A stretch of DNA of 64,000 nt from Dromaius novaehollandiae. Taxonomy: Eukaryota > Chordata > Aves > Casuariiformes > Dromaiidae. The notes under the pieces were generated by a model that saw only the letters and a program-made list of their open reading frames with translations, had not been told where the DNA came from and searched no databases. The stretch covers positions 37,780,585 to 37,844,584 of the forward strand of contig NC_088101.1 in NCBI RefSeq assembly GCF_036370855.1, given 5' to 3'. Shown piece after piece: positions 11,901 to 25,200 of the stretch. The position numbers and the translations under genes were made by a program. The stretch's first letter is position 1, and the number at the start of each line of letters is the position of its first letter.

Positions 11901-14882
11901 TTCCTTGGCTGACAGCTCAATGAAGGCAATCACCCATGTGCTCTAGCTCCTCTAGTCTAAGTGATCAGTAGGCTCTGTTGAGGGTGGTCAGATTTCAAGA
12001 ACTAGCTCAATTTATTGGCTCCATAAAAAAGGTTTCATGGACAGCAGGTAGCCTGGAGGCTGTGCTTTGGAAATCCTTGCATGCTTATCTAGATTACTTA
12101 CTTTGCTGCCAACATCACTCCACTATAGACACCTACCAATATGAATTAGGCCATCGGTAATCATTTTCTTTACTTCTTTTTCTAGCGTCGAGAAGTTGCA
12201 AAGACTGTTTTCTGTTTAGTAGTGATTTTTGCTCTTTGCTGGTTTCCTCTCCATCTGAGCCGAATTTTGAAAAAAATGGTATACAATGAAAGAGACCCTG
12301 GCAGATGTGAGCTGCTCAGGTACCCTATTTTCTTATATCAATCAAATGTTCTTATTGAAAAATATAATGCAGCACACTTGGAGATTACGTAAGGAATGTC
12401 ATTGTGCATGCAACTGTGATGTTAGAAGAACTGACTGTTATTTCATGATTTTTCTACTACATCCTTCTATGTTCAGGAGTTTCAGCTGTAATAGGGTACA
12501 AAAATTAAAATAAATGTTGTCTAATGCCATTGCAATCACTTTCCTCCTGCTTTTGTGAACTTGTGCGAGACAGGTTATTCCAGACATGGCATGGTAAAAG
12601 ATTAGATTGAGGAAGCTAGTTGACAGAGAATGTTTCTGTGACAGAAGAGACTGCAACCACAAATAGCACAGATGCTTTGACAGTATATGAAGAGTTTAAA
12701 TGTTTTGTTTTTTCTTTTGTTGCCTAGTTTCCTGCTGCCACTGGATTATATCAGCATCAACCTGGCAACCATGAACTCTTGTATAAACCCAATAGCTCTC
12801 TATTTTGTGAGCAAGAAGTTTAAAAACTGTTTTCAGGTAAGATACTGTTGATGAGATTTTATGTCCAGTTGATGAACTGCATTAAATCATTTAGTTACTA
12901 CATATTTTCATCCGTTGTGAGAATAGGCATGTAAAGGAATGAAGGATTATAAATCATCTAGTTTTCTAGTAGGTCACATAGCACACATACCAAACTGAGA
13001 GCTGAAACTATCCTCATTATCTGAAATGCTAAACCAGTAAATAAGTTTGACATAGTCCTCCTATGTAAACAATCACTGAGATAGTCATGCTCTTGTTAAG
13101 TACTATTTATCTGCACGTGGCACGTACATGAAGCAGAATTTGTTTGATAACGTATTTCCTACTCTGGGTGAGGACAAACAACATGCACAGAAGATACCAA
13201 ATCTGCCTGCAGTTAAACAGTCACATTCTGACTAAAATTTTCAAGCTTGGATACCAAAGCTGGGCACCTGAGTTGACTTTGGCAATTAAATAAGCATTAA
13301 TGTCTTTTACCTGCATTTTTCTAGTTCCAACACAGGAAAATGTATTTTAAGGCTAAAATAATTTCCTTATCACACTGTCTCTGCAAGTCCCCATTCACCT
13401 AATAAAGACAATACAGGAAGAAAGAAAATGAGAGCAAATACTGGAGAAGAAAGTGGTGAAATGGAAGACTGAAACAGCTTTATCTGCAAAAAAACAAAAA
13501 GAACCGTTCCAATAAACCTTAAGGCTATGAATAAGTGACACAAGCTATTGAAAAATATAATAAATGATTAAAATAGAGAATGCTTGTTTTTCTGTAGCCC
13601 ATTCAGACTTACAAACTATTTTTAAGGGGTTATTTCCACATGAGAAATAAGAAATCTGTTTTGCCATCTGTTAGACATTGATATTGACAGTTCCATACTT
13701 CAGTGGGAAACTGGAGAAGATACTATGCCTGGACTTGTCCTCAAGGGAGTACAGTGGGTACTACCAGGCTGATCCTCGTATCATTAACTCTGTCTTTCCA
13801 TTTGCCCTTCCAAATAAAATTGCGATCCAACAACTCTAATTAAATAATTTTCAGCTATTATTTAATCCTTCCCCAATTTTCACTGTAACTTCTCCTTTTC
13901 CTTCTAGTATCAGTGTGATTAATTCAGGCAATCTTTCCATTTTATAATTGAGTTTCCCACCCTACCTCTGTACTAACATAGTTATTTTACATTTCCACCC
14001 ACAAATATGCACTACATGTATTTTAAGCCTGGCCTTACCTCTCTGCAACACTCCCTTCTCATTGAGTTCAGAGAAGTCATTGATCAACTGCTGCTACTGT
14101 CATTGCTCCTCTGAGACCATAACTCTTTCCTCTAAATAAGGTGGAAAGATCCCACTTACCTAGAGTTCAGCATTGCTTTCTGTTAAAGGGAGGGGAGGAT
14201 AGCCAAAGAATTCTTTCTGAAAAATGGAGAAAATTGAACATCCCTGCCTGCAAAGGACCTGGGAGCATGATCCTGACTGCCTTTCTACTCTTAGCTATGA
14301 AAAAATGATGGGCCTCGATATATTCACTGTCTCTTTCGCTAAACAATTTTGTCTTCCTCCAAAATGTTGGAAGGGACCTAAATCACTTGCTGGGGAATTT
14401 TTGTTTTCCCCCCTACTTGCTAAGCAGCTACTACTGATCTCTAGGTCCTCAGCACAGTGAGAGAGAGGACTCTCCCCCAGCGCTTAGAATACGTGTGGAG
14501 TTCTGTTAGTTCCCAACCTGTTTACCTTAGTCAAACAAATTTCTCTTCTGATGCTGCAAAAGTTCTTCTTAAATAAAAACAGGCCTAAGAATTGTTTACA
14601 TTTTATGATAAAAAATTTCTTTGGGTGTGGCTGTCTCTCTTCACCTAAAATCATCTGTTCACTTCTGAACAAAGGATAGAGTTGGCAAGCTGCATAGAGT
14701 TCGTAGATTCATGTTAATCACATTTTTCTTTTATTAATTTCCAGTCATGTCTTTGCTGTTGCTGCTCCCAATCTAAAAGTCTAGTGACTTCAGTGCCCAT
14801 GAATGGAACAAGCATTCAGTGGAAAAATCAAGAACTAAATCACAATACAGATCGCAGCAGCCATAAAGACAGCATAAACTGA
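5733..14882 (+). CDS. EDNRA: Endothelin receptor type A, 3' half of gene (five terminal coding exons)
   Basis: Class A GPCR of the plasma membrane that binds endothelin-1 and signals mainly through Gq/11 (vascular tone, neural-crest patterning). Coding exons are 5733-5931, 9845-9997, 12186-12319, 12728-12836 and 14745-14882, all with AG/GT borders and consistent phases; together they encode about 243 C-terminal residues against about 427 for the whole human protein. Visible hallmarks: [10 protein letters not shown] after the DRY site, the ECL2 cysteine in [18 protein letters not shown] entering TM5, [11 protein letters not shown] (TM6 CWxP), [11 protein letters not shown] (TM7), and a cysteine-cluster tail SCLCCCC that is probably palmitoylated. 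The end TSIQWKN...[10 protein letters not shown] identifies EDNRA rather than EDNRB, whose tail differs. Exons for the N-terminus through TM3 are not in the window. The gene is followed by TMEM184C as in other vertebrates. Confidence 0.95.
5932..9844. other. EDNRA: EDNRA intron between the TM4 and TM5 exons
   Basis: 3.9 kb, AT-rich, no supported gene. The 8230-8570 portion is richer in GC and in homeodomain-like TAAT cores than its surroundings and may be regulatory. Confidence 0.7.
8230..8570. promoter_or_regulatory. Candidate intronic enhancer in EDNRA
   Basis: Block with clustered homeodomain-like cores (gctaattag near 8330, gctaatgag near 8490, gctaatcaa near 8510), G/C runs near 8415-8435 and an EBF-like half-palindrome TCCCAGGGA near 8477. 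There is no ORF and no recognised repeat. The assignment comes only from composition and motif clustering. Confidence 0.25.
9845..9997 (+). CDS. EDNRA: EDNRA coding exon: ECL2 end, TM5, start of IC3
   Basis: 153 bp, 51 complete codons from [12 protein letters not shown] through TM5 ([18 protein letters not shown]) to IALSEHLKQ. It is bounded by a ctgcag acceptor and a gtaaat donor. The length matches the 51 codons I recall for human EDNRA. Confidence 0.95.
9998..12185. other. EDNRA: EDNRA intron between the TM5 and TM6 exons
   Basis: 2.2 kb. A more GC-rich stretch at about 10720-11000 stands out from the AT-rich remainder; I do not recognise it as a known repeat. No gene is seen. Confidence 0.7.
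12186..12319 (+). CDS. EDNRA: EDNRA coding exon: IC3 end and TM6
   Basis: 134 bp. It starts [20 protein letters not shown], so it carries TM6 with the CWFP motif, then LSRILKK and the ECL3 stretch ending RCELL. It leaves two bases (AG) that join the next exon as Ser. Acceptor ttctag, donor gtaccc. Confidence 0.95.
12728..12836 (+). CDS. EDNRA: EDNRA coding exon: TM7 and helix 8 start
   Basis: 109 bp. The first base completes Ser, followed by [18 protein letters not shown], then INPIALYF (the TM7 NPxxxY-like element) and [10 protein letters not shown] at the start of helix 8. Acceptor tgcctag, donor gtaaga. The human sequence I recall reads LLLMDYIGIN here, so this protein has Pro and Ser substitutions in TM7. 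Confidence 0.95.
12837..14744. other. EDNRA: EDNRA last intron
   Basis: 1.9 kb with no supported ORF or recognised repeat. The intron before it (12320-12727, 408 bp) is also featureless. Confidence 0.7.
14745..14882 (+). CDS. EDNRA: EDNRA terminal coding exon: cytoplasmic tail and stop
   Basis: 138 bp: 45 codons plus TGA at 14880-14882. It begins with the palmitoylation-type cluster SCLCCCC, then [20 protein letters not shown], a Ser/Thr/Asn-rich tail, and ends HKDSIN. Acceptor ttccag at 14739-14744. Confidence 0.95.
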   Translation, partial: SCLCCCCSQSKSLVTSVPMNGTSIQWKNQELNHNTDRSSHKDSIN

Positions 14883-16200
14883 AAATTAAGGACTCTGGCA
14901 CCACTTCAGAATCGAACAGGGAAAAAAAAAGTCACAACAAAGCTATTTGAACAGGAAGCCTTGTGAGTGTTCCATACAACATAATTCAGAAGTGTGCACC
15001 CTTGCATATAATTCCAGGGGTGCTGAGTAGGCTGACTATAAATGTGATGTTCTGTGAACTGAGATCGTCTGGATGGTAATTCTGTCTCTGAAAATTATAT
15101 TGATGTGTTTATAAAACCAAAAAACTGACTTGAACCACACTTGTGGTTTGCTTTTCTGAACCAAGCAGGAACTGTCTTGTATCTCTGACTGGTACACTAC
15201 AACCCTTTTACCTGACTGTCACCTACAATTAATCACCATGGAACTTTTCAGAAGATATCAATATGGAATCTGTCTATGACTGTATATTTTATCTCTGCCC
15301 ATTTGTCTTTTACCTTTATTTGTGGTGGATATATTGCATACACCAGTATGTTTTGCATGTTGTTGTTGGGTTTTTCTTCAAGTCTAGGTTTGAAAATGTG
15401 TTGGTTCACACCAGTATTTTATTTACTTATGTTATGAGTCAGGACATTAGCTGGTCAGGTCACATCTGTAGCACTTCAATACTCAAAAATAGTAAAAGAC
15501 CATTTAAAATAGCACCAACATTTGGCACTTAAGCACAGGTTAATACTAAAAACAAGGTATCAATAACACAGTACTATACAGTGTTATTTATTTGAATGCT
15601 CTCTACGAAGTAAATGTATTCTATACCAGCAAAAAGAATGAAAAATATCCATAGAGGGGAATCTTACCATGTGTTTCTGATCAACTGCCATGTTAATTCA
15701 TAAACTATATGAACCTATTAATCTATTTAGATTATAGCTGCTTTAAATATAAATTGAAACGAGGGTCAGTGGAATACAGCAAAACATTATTAAAGCAGTC
15801 CAAAGAGTTTTAAGAATGTGATTACTATCATAGCAACTATGCACAACACTATTTAAATGGACAGAAAGTTAAAGTCATAGTGAACATGAAACTATGGAAG
15901 TCCATAACAGCTGTATGTGCATAAGGACATTTTGTACCTTATGCTTGCAGAGTTTTTTGTCTTATTCTCACAAAATTTAAACATTTTAATGGGGTTTTTA
16001 TAGTTTACTAGAATTATTAACCATACAAATGCTATTAATAATATATAGAAAATATTGCTTGCATACATGTAAACAGGTGATCTATTTTTCATTTCTATTC
16101 ATTATGGTTACATGGCAAGAGATTCAGTGTTTGGCTATAAAAGTTTTTAATAGATAGCCTTTTATTAAATAATGGAATTAAATACTGTGGTATCATGTAT
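14883..16200 (+). other. EDNRA: EDNRA 3' UTR (minimum extent)
   Basis: AT-rich sequence directly after the EDNRA stop. Candidate poly(A) signals are ATTAAA at 15789-15794, 16164-16169 and 16177-16182; no canonical AATAAA is seen before about 17 kb. An AU-rich nonamer, TTATTTATT, lies at 15584-15592. I recall a longer (about 2.5 kb) 3' UTR in human, so transcription may continue past 16.2 kb. The end is inferred. Confidence 0.5.
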
Positions 16201-19200
16201 AATATGCCTCCTACATAATTCTGCTAGGAGATTTATAGCATCTGTTGTGCAAGGTTGAGAAGCCGTAACTAAAAATCCATGAGTTTTTAAACATCCAGTT
16301 ACATTTCAAGTGAAAGACATAATTCTGAATTTTTTTTACAAAGTCAAAATACTAGTGCCTACAGTGACTTCTGCTGCACAAGTTTTCCAAATGTTTACAT
16401 ACACACAAATATTCTAACATATATTAAAAAAAGTTCTTTATGTATTTTTGTGTGCTTTTGTCTCTATGGCATATATGCATGTATAAATACATACACATTT
16501 ATGATAATATGTTATAAGCCTAAATACAGTCTTTTGATGTGCTCTGTAGTAATACCCAAGAGCATGCTATTGAACGAGACTTGGCTAAATTTTATTCAAA
16601 ACTTTTCATCCTCAATTTGTATTGAAGATCACAGCAAATGAGTAACAATGCTTTCCCCTGAAAAGGCTGGTTTAGTGGGTCTCTTTACAGCCTGACACCT
16701 TCACTGCTGCTGTGACAGAATGTTGAGTGGATGAAAAAGGTAAACAGAAAAAAGACATGAGGAATGGATTTAAGTGGTAAATTGCCACCTCATTATTTCA
16801 ATGCAAGAAAAAAAAAAAAAAAGCTTTGTGCTCTTTCCCCACCTCTGGCCATCTAACCATCTGATGGTTAGGTGGACCAAAAATTCATCCCATATCAGCA
16901 AACCAATAATCTGGTTGTTCAAAGACAATCATTTCTATCTTTCTATACAGGGCAGTGAACAGCAGAGGCAATCCAGGCCACAGATACCTTAGGCCTCTTT
17001 ACTGCTACAAAAAGGGGATCTACCCGCAAAAATTTCAGCTCTTACCTACTTCTTAAATTGACCATCTTCAGGCTTTACCATCACTGATATCAACTACAAG
17101 TTGTAAAAAGCTGACAGTTTTCTTTCCAGTATTAAGACTCTGAACATCTGTTGCTTTCAACCCAATAGTTGGCTCTGTTAGATGGCAAAGAAAGTACACA
17201 TACACATGCAATACAAGGCAGACTTTAAGCCAGTTTAGCCTATCTGGAAAACACATGTTCCTCCTCCCCAAAGGCTGACTGACCTCAATGACAGCACTAT
17301 AAAATACACAACTTGTGTCCTTTAACTAAAGAAAAAAAAAAGGCAAAGTATCTAATAGATGCAAGAGGTTTTTTTTAGAAAACTTTAGAAGATTCTTTTA
17401 GAAGCTTACTTCTAAGGATCGAAGCATACAAAAGCTAGCTAGCGGTCCTCATCCCATCCCCTCCAGCCAGTGGAAGGACAGAGCAAGCCTAAACGGCAGT
17501 GAGGAGGAGGTCTCAAACTTTGTTTTGCATAGGGCTGCTGCTCGCACAAGCCAGTCATAAAGAGAAAGGCTGTTATGATGTGACAGCTCTGGTGAGCAGG
17601 AACTGATGTTTCTGTAAAACATATTAAAGTACATACTTATTTCATTCTCTCCTACTATTGCCTCTTGCATTGGTTATGGTAAATATTGCTCCTAGTATTG
17701 TAATTGCCCTCAATTTTGAAAGACTTACCTTTCCAAAAGAACTAACAAAACCCTTCCATGATTCTGAAATTCAACTACCCTATTTAACTTTAGCCTTTTT
17801 CTGCCAATTTCTACAAAAAGGTGCTCTGACATTTATTTTTGTGCATCAGAAGCAATGTAGGTTTATTGGGGATTTTGCTCTGCTGCTTTCTCAGCAGAAA
17901 CAGGGAGAAGCACAGAAGCTGCCTTCTTTTTTACATCAGAAAAGCTTTCCACAATAAGTATCCTTCCTTCCTCCTCCCTTTTTATAGATGTTTTCATGTC
18001 TGCCGTTTGTTTTCCCCTCAGCTGAACCAAGTCTAGCTTTTTCTTCAGTTGACAGAATCTCTGTTATCCGTAAGTTTCTTCTGTATGGAATCTTAGAAGA
18101 CCCATCTCTCCATCTCCTAATCTTATCAGTAACCTCGACTTCATGTCTATAGTTATATTTAACACTTTTAATGCCTCTGGCATATTAATACTTTTTTTCC
18201 TACTCCTGCTTAGTATTGTGTCTCTTGTATTTAAAAGCTTCAGGCTCAGAATTATTTTGCTGGGCAAGAGAAGTATTTAGCATGTTTTCAGTATGATTCT
18301 TGATTTCAATTTTTTTTTCTTATTCTTCACTTGTTCAGACTCATTTGTTAGACTTTTTTTAACGTCTGTGTATCATAATTAAAATATATTTTATTATCAC
18401 AGTCCTCTTTTCTGTGGCCTTCACAATTCTGAACTTTTTTCACTCTAGTCAATGTAAAACGTCATTGACTCTTTTCTCTTGTATACAGTCGTACATCTCA
18501 ACTGCAAACACTTTCCGGGCATTTCTTCCATTTTAGAATCCAGTTATTATCCTTGTTTTTAATTTGCACTTATTTCAAATCACCTCACTAAACATTTCCT
18601 CTTTGGTTTATTTTATCTTTATTTGCCTCACAGATACAATATACATAGGCGTTGATTATATTTGTTTGTATATATTTATTTACACATGGAAATCTTCATG
18701 CTTCGGATGTGACCTAACTAGCTCCTTTGCTTTGGAAAAAAAAAATGCCTATGCAGTAATCCATCATAAATCTTACCTGATAAACTTAGCTTGGCTCCTT
18801 GAAATGAAGCTTATGCAACCCTCAAGTCTGCATATGTTTATATTTACTTTCAAGACAGGCAGTTTCAGGTGTCTACCTGTCTGTCCCTCAATCTCTCAAA
18901 AATAGCTATTGAACCCCCTAACCAATTTCCAATACATTTTACAGACTAGAGTTCTCATCACTATGAAGTTCCAGTGAGTTTCATGAAAATCTGTGGATAG
19001 ATAGAAGAACAAGATCCTGCTAGTGCTCTACACAGAGAATTGCTGAAATGGATTTTATATCTACTCAACAAATTCACATGATAGAAGTTATGAACATCGT
19101 AGCTGCAGGAAAAGCTTTGATCAGAGGTTGTTACTTTTAAGACATCTGAGAATCAAACCACAACACACACATTCTTGGAAACCAGTATTCATTAAGTTCC

Positions 19201-22200
19201 ATTGCTTGTGGAATTACTTGCTTTTTTGCTGTTTCTCTCTCATCATTTACATATTTACCACAGTCTTGCTACTGTATCATTTCATTCTGTGAAGCACTAT
19301 GGGATACAGTCTCCAAGAAGGCATGGTACAAATTCAAATTCCTCTGTATTTGTATAAACAGATTTCTGCTCAAATGTCCCTGAGGGACAACATGCACTTT
19401 CAGTAGAAGACTGCATGCTAACATTGCCTTACAAAATTCCTTCAAGACAATCAATTGTGCAGAGCTGGGCTTAGCAAAGTATTCCTAATTTACACTTCCC
19501 ACCCTTTCAAAGATTAAATAAAGGAAATTATCTTCAAAATTAACGTGAGGGAAGATACATAAAAAGTCTATAAACCAGAAACAATCTCCAAGTGGCATAA
19601 AAAAACAACCCAGGCAAGTTTGAAATGTGGCTCTAAAAGAAACACAGCTATCAATAGTGCAAGTGTGGGAAAGGAAGATGAGAACTAAATCAAAAAAAGC
19701 AGATCATCTCCAGTTTCTCTAAAGGAAGATGAAATGAAATGACTTCCAGTATTCCATCTAGAATCAGCTTTTTCCCTATACAGACACAACTGCTTCTGAA
19801 ATGAACTGTTGTTTGAGTCACACTTCTGCGGTCTCATAGGTTACATTAGCTTGTTATTCTTGATCTGTTAAAAAATACTGCTTCTGTATTTCAAGGTCTG
19901 TTGGGACCTTAAAAACACTGAACTGTAGCTCTGCTTTTTCTTGTCCATCATTCACCTGCAACCAGTGAAGCAAGGGGAGAGTCATGATCGACTGTAGGAG
20001 TTTGGAGGGAGGGTTGTTTTCAGATTTTTTAAGCCCCCCTCAGTGTCAACCTGACTTGATCAAATCTTTGTATACAGAGCAGTTTCGGAAAAGCCATCCA
20101 AAGAGGCCTTAACTTTTTCAGCTATTAAAGATTACATCTTCAGTTTTCCTACTTTCTTCCTGCTAAATAAGCATACCATAAAAAAAACCTCCAACAACAT
20201 AAAGACTGCCAAATCCAGCATTGCCATAAGCTGTAAAGTGTTGAAAATGCTAATACATAGAAGAGTATCACAAGTGCAGGGAGCACATCTCCAGTGCTGT
20301 TTCATCCTCATATCGTCTTTTAAAGCAGAAATTTTAAGTACCAATGTTCACATAGAGACTGTTGGGGAATCAATTGCTCCAGTTTTTAAAAGAGTATGTT
20401 GTTGCAGTGCTAAATCTAAAGATTTCAACGTAAAGACAATTGTTGTTGCCTTTGCATGTTAATTATAACTTTTCATGTTATGATTATTTCTGAACAATGT
20501 CACTTACCAAAGTGAAAATGCAGTAGAAAATGTGTCATTGCTTTATTCGATTTATCAAGTTGTACTAGAAGCCACTGCACAGCACGTTTCCTATCCGTCC
20601 GCTTTTTTTTTGTTTGTTTCATAAGATTTTAAGTGTTATCAGGAGCTACAAGTGTCATTCTTCTTGTCCCTTATGCTCAGGCAAAATCACTATGTTGTCC
20701 TTACCAATACACACTTCAGCAAAACAGGTCTGAAACTTGCCTCACATCTCTCTAGTAATTTCTACACTGTATTAATCAAAAGATTTTTTGTAAACAGATT
20801 GTTTTATGACAATTCAATGCATTTGCACTATAAAAGCCAAAATCTATGCTCAGAGTTTAGAAGGAAAGAACAAGGGGAACAACCAGCAGAGGCAGTTGCA
20901 AACAAACAACTACTCTAAAGCCGGCAGAAAAACAATGTATGTTCCACAGGTGCCTAATACACCTGCTGTTGTCTATCTATAAAAACAAAAGTACACTTAC
21001 ACAAAAATCTAAATATAAGATTTCTGGAAGTGAATCAGGCAGTTTAATAGTAACAGATATTCTTTCACCCCATCACCTCACATGATATATATTGCCTTTA
21101 CAACAATAGCAGTCCTCAAATTTTTTTTACAACATACATTTAGATAAATAAATTAGTAGATGATAAAATCTCATTTGCTATCAGGGGAACACATTTCTCA
21201 TATTTTAAAATACTACCCTTTTCCTCTTTACTCACTACAGTAATGTTCAACACAGTAAGTGCTAGAACTGATATGAAAAAAAATTATATTTGAACAGCTT
21301 AATCTGCAATACCACATAATCAGCACAACATAAATCATCAAAAATACTTAGTCTACTCATTTTTCTATTTGATAAATACATTACATTTAGAAAACTTGGC
21401 ATTCTAATTCCATTTAAAATCTAATATAAAATACATATTTAATAAATATTTAATGGGAATTTCCAGAGGTACAGGGGACCATGGGAACTACATGTTACAA
21501 ATACACACATATACACATATATGCAAGAATTTCTCATGACTCAGTATTTTTCAAAGCCTCTACAACCCTTCCCACCATTTTACTTAAAAACTCTCTATAA
21601 CTAATAATTTTAAGTAGGCTACAGTGGAGCCACCTGTAGTCTCTTTGAAGTCCTTCAAAGCTACCCTACCCACAGGCAAATAGCTATGGCTGTTGGATCA
21701 CACAGCCAGCATATGACTATTGGACATCAGTAGTTTAACAGGCTGTGGTTCTTTCTCTGAAGAGTACAGGGGATAGGAAATAGCTGCAGTATGGTCACAG
21801 CAAGTGAAGGTGTGGCCCATGAAAGCAGCATTATAAACAGCAGTCTCAGCAAGCAACATTAATGACAAGCCAACCTCAATTAAATAAAATAATTACTTTC
21901 TCGCACTTAGCCTAAATTCATGGGCTTGGTTGTCAAAGCTGTTATTTGAATAGGATGTACACTATCTGGATCAAGCTTATCTTTTGCTTGGGGACAGGGA
22001 TGCCTTGACCAGTGGTTCTCCTACTCACCAGAAAGCACTGGTTCCTGCGCTCATTATCCACCATGCTCTTCCAGCTCTTCCCCTTACACCCTCATCACCC
22101 AAGTCCACTCCTTAGCAGCATTCTGCCCACATTTCTCAGAGGAACTGAGTATCTACAAATTGCTCTAAAATCTGTGATTTGGAAATCTCTTAGAGCACCT

Positions 22201-25200
22201 CAGAATAAGGCCTTTGATATCATGCCAGCATAGTCCTTGGGAGCAAAAAGGCTGAATCATGCATCCAAGACTACTCGCGAGAAGCCCTTCTGAGCACTGA
22301 GAGTATATAATTAAACTTTACACCAAAATATTATAACAAATATGAAAATGTAAATATTAGTAGATTCTAACAGATAGAAGCATGCTAATACAATTAATGG
22401 AGGCATGCCTACAATTAAAAGGAAATCTTACTAGAAAGACACAATCTTTTCCTATATGTAGGCGTCCAAAAATGTCAGGGAAGGAAACTAGACTTTGTCT
22501 TGAAGGTTACTAGATCCACACTGTGATGAGTAATTTCCTCCATCTAACCATGGCTGGATATTTTTTGGTTTTTCTTTTCCTGTCTCAACTTCAAAAGTCA
22601 TTGTTAAGTACATAGATGGCAGCAACACACTATCTCTTTCCAGATCATTAGACTTAAAGCCAGCTGCAGTTTAAGTGCCAATGAGCAATCAGAGGACTGT
22701 AGCAGAAATCAGGAACATTTCCTCCAGCAGTCCTGAATAAAAGTTTACACTGGTTCTTTTCTAATGTGCTCCCAGGAGGCTGCTTATTCTTTTTGCTCCC
22801 ACAGTCTTTCCAAAGCACTTGCTGCAGGTAGAGGGCTAAACTGCATCTCACTGGCATAAGCCAACTCAGTTGTGCAGAACTGTAGTGCTATAGATTGAGC
22901 TCCAGGAGAAAGACATGACTTAGGCAGCAATGACCGTGCTTTTTCTGAGTTTCAAATTGAAATTAATTTTCTTTTTCTTGATTCCTAATCTAATTGTCAT
23001 GCTCACGAAGGCAAGAGTTCTTCCTTTGTAAGGGAGGGAGAGAGACTCCCATTCCTGGACCTTTCGTCCTTCCTAGCCAAGTTGCAGGATAGGTTGCTGT
23101 CTTTTGGAATCACATGCACACCAGCTCCCTCTTCTCTCTGCCTCATCTTTCCTCATCTTGGATTCATAGTGCTTCTGTTTTGGTGCTGTGCTTTGGAGCT
23201 AACTCAGTCTTGTTCCATAGGTGACTAGAAAAGCCATCTATGAGAATGTGCATTCTGCTATACATTTGAAATGTAGGGAGAAGATTAGGAATACACTATT
23301 ACTAGACACCAACTTGCCATTCCATAACCACACTTCATTTTTATTGAAATCTCCTTGTCTGAAGTTTTTGTGTCTTTTCTCCCTCAATAGTCATTGTCTT
23401 CCCTAAAGGGTAACCCCTGAAGTTTTGTGATTACATGAGAAGCTGAGCTTCTATTAAAAAGGATGAGAGGAAAGAGCATCTTTCTTAACTTCAAGGCTAT
23501 GAAGTAAACTAGCACACATTAATTCTAAAACTCAGTATCTAGAAATACAAAAAAGTCACAAGGCATACTTTTTAAAAGCTCAGGATATTAATCCAATCTC
23601 ATGTAACTTCTCTGAATGATTTAGGCTGACACAGAGCTATACTGAAACTATGGGAAAAGAACAGGAACTGCTGTATTTTTAATATAACTTGCTCTAATGG
23701 CAAGTTCAGAAGAATGGTGAGAATATTGTCTTAATGACCAAGAGATGCAAAGATTTTTAAAATGTTTTAAAACGGAGGACCTAAAGCTAATTAGGCAATC
23801 ACATAATTTTAAAGAGGGAATTCTGTTAAGAGAATTGTTGATTGCTAGAAGAACTGAAATATGAAATTGAACATTTGAAGGCAGTGTTACCATTGTAAGT
23901 GATACAGCTGAAAGTAAAGAGAAAAAGAAAATAAGGAATTATATTTCTAAATTGTGTCATTTTATAAACACCTCCACGAAATCAGCTAATGTGAACTGGG
24001 AGACATGCGAAAATATTATATCTTTAGCAGAGCAGTTTTTATATTCAGATTTTATTGCTTCTTTATTTATTTATTTGGATTTTATGCTTTCATTGGGATT
24101 TTCCCAAGAATTTGGAAACTGGCTTTCAGTTTGGCTATGTATAGCATGTTATAAACATTCTGTTGGACTTCCATCATTTAGAAGCAATGAAATGCATATT
24201 TCAGTTGGGAATTTCACCAAATAATTAAAACTTCCAAGCACGTGGTCAAATTACTGACAGGATTCTCTGAACTGAACAACTATAGGAAAAACTATAGGAA
24301 AAAAATCACTAAAATTCTATCACTTCCATGTGGATATCATCCAACAAACGGTTTTCTAATACAAAGTAATTTAGAATTACCAAAATTAATTATGCTCATC
24401 CAGTATTTAATTGAAGTTTCTCAAATAACAGAGTAGGATTTAGGAGATTTTGCCTTTTTTTTCCTGCATTTTTATTGTCTGTACTCTGCTTATACAAATG
24501 GCCTACAGAATCAACTTCTTTTTGGCTCTGTCATTTACTGTTGTTACTGATAACGCACAGCACCCCAAGTTTTGGAAACTTTAGTTGGCAGTGTCATTTA
24601 TGGTCACAGTCTATGATTTCCAAATCCTGGAAATTCAGCATGCTTGTGAAAGAAGTACTGCTGTTGAAACCTTTACCTCCACATAAAATTGATTAGGTAA
24701 TATTTTTTTTACAAATCCTACCAGCTACCCCAACAGTTCTTAAAAATAAAGTTATCAAAACTAAACCAACATAATTGTCCCAGCAAAATAAGTCCAAGGC
24801 ACAATTAGCAAAGAAGCAGTTTGCAACTATATGTGTAAGTCAAAGAGGAGGGTTTGCATCATTGGGGAAAGCACAACTTTATCTGAGGGGTACTCAGAAT
24901 CTCCTAAAGCATAAAATTCTGTAAAATGAAGAGAAAATCCCAAGGCTTCTTCAGAGCATTTAACTCAAACATGCTTCATTATAAAACAAACATCCTTCTT
25001 TTAAGGGGACAACTTCTGTTTATTTACTCTACTATATAAACAATTCAAATTTAATAAAGCAAAAATTTCTTTTAGAGAAGTAACACATTTAACAATTAGT
25101 AGAAAATTTATAGAGAGATATATATTAAAAGAAATATATAAAAAGAGACTTCCTCTGAATCACCTCTGAATAAAGTCCACTTTTTGTTTAGCTTTGTTTG

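Noticed and set aside
5733-14882. Gene as EDNRB or EDNRB2 instead of EDNRA
   Set aside because: [18 protein letters not shown] and the tail TSIQWKN...HKDSIN fit EDNRA; the EDNRB tail is different.
17658-17957. 99-codon plus-strand frame downstream of EDNRA
   Set aside because: No domain, no neighbouring exon, and it lies in a T-rich biased stretch that yields hydrophobic nonsense frames.
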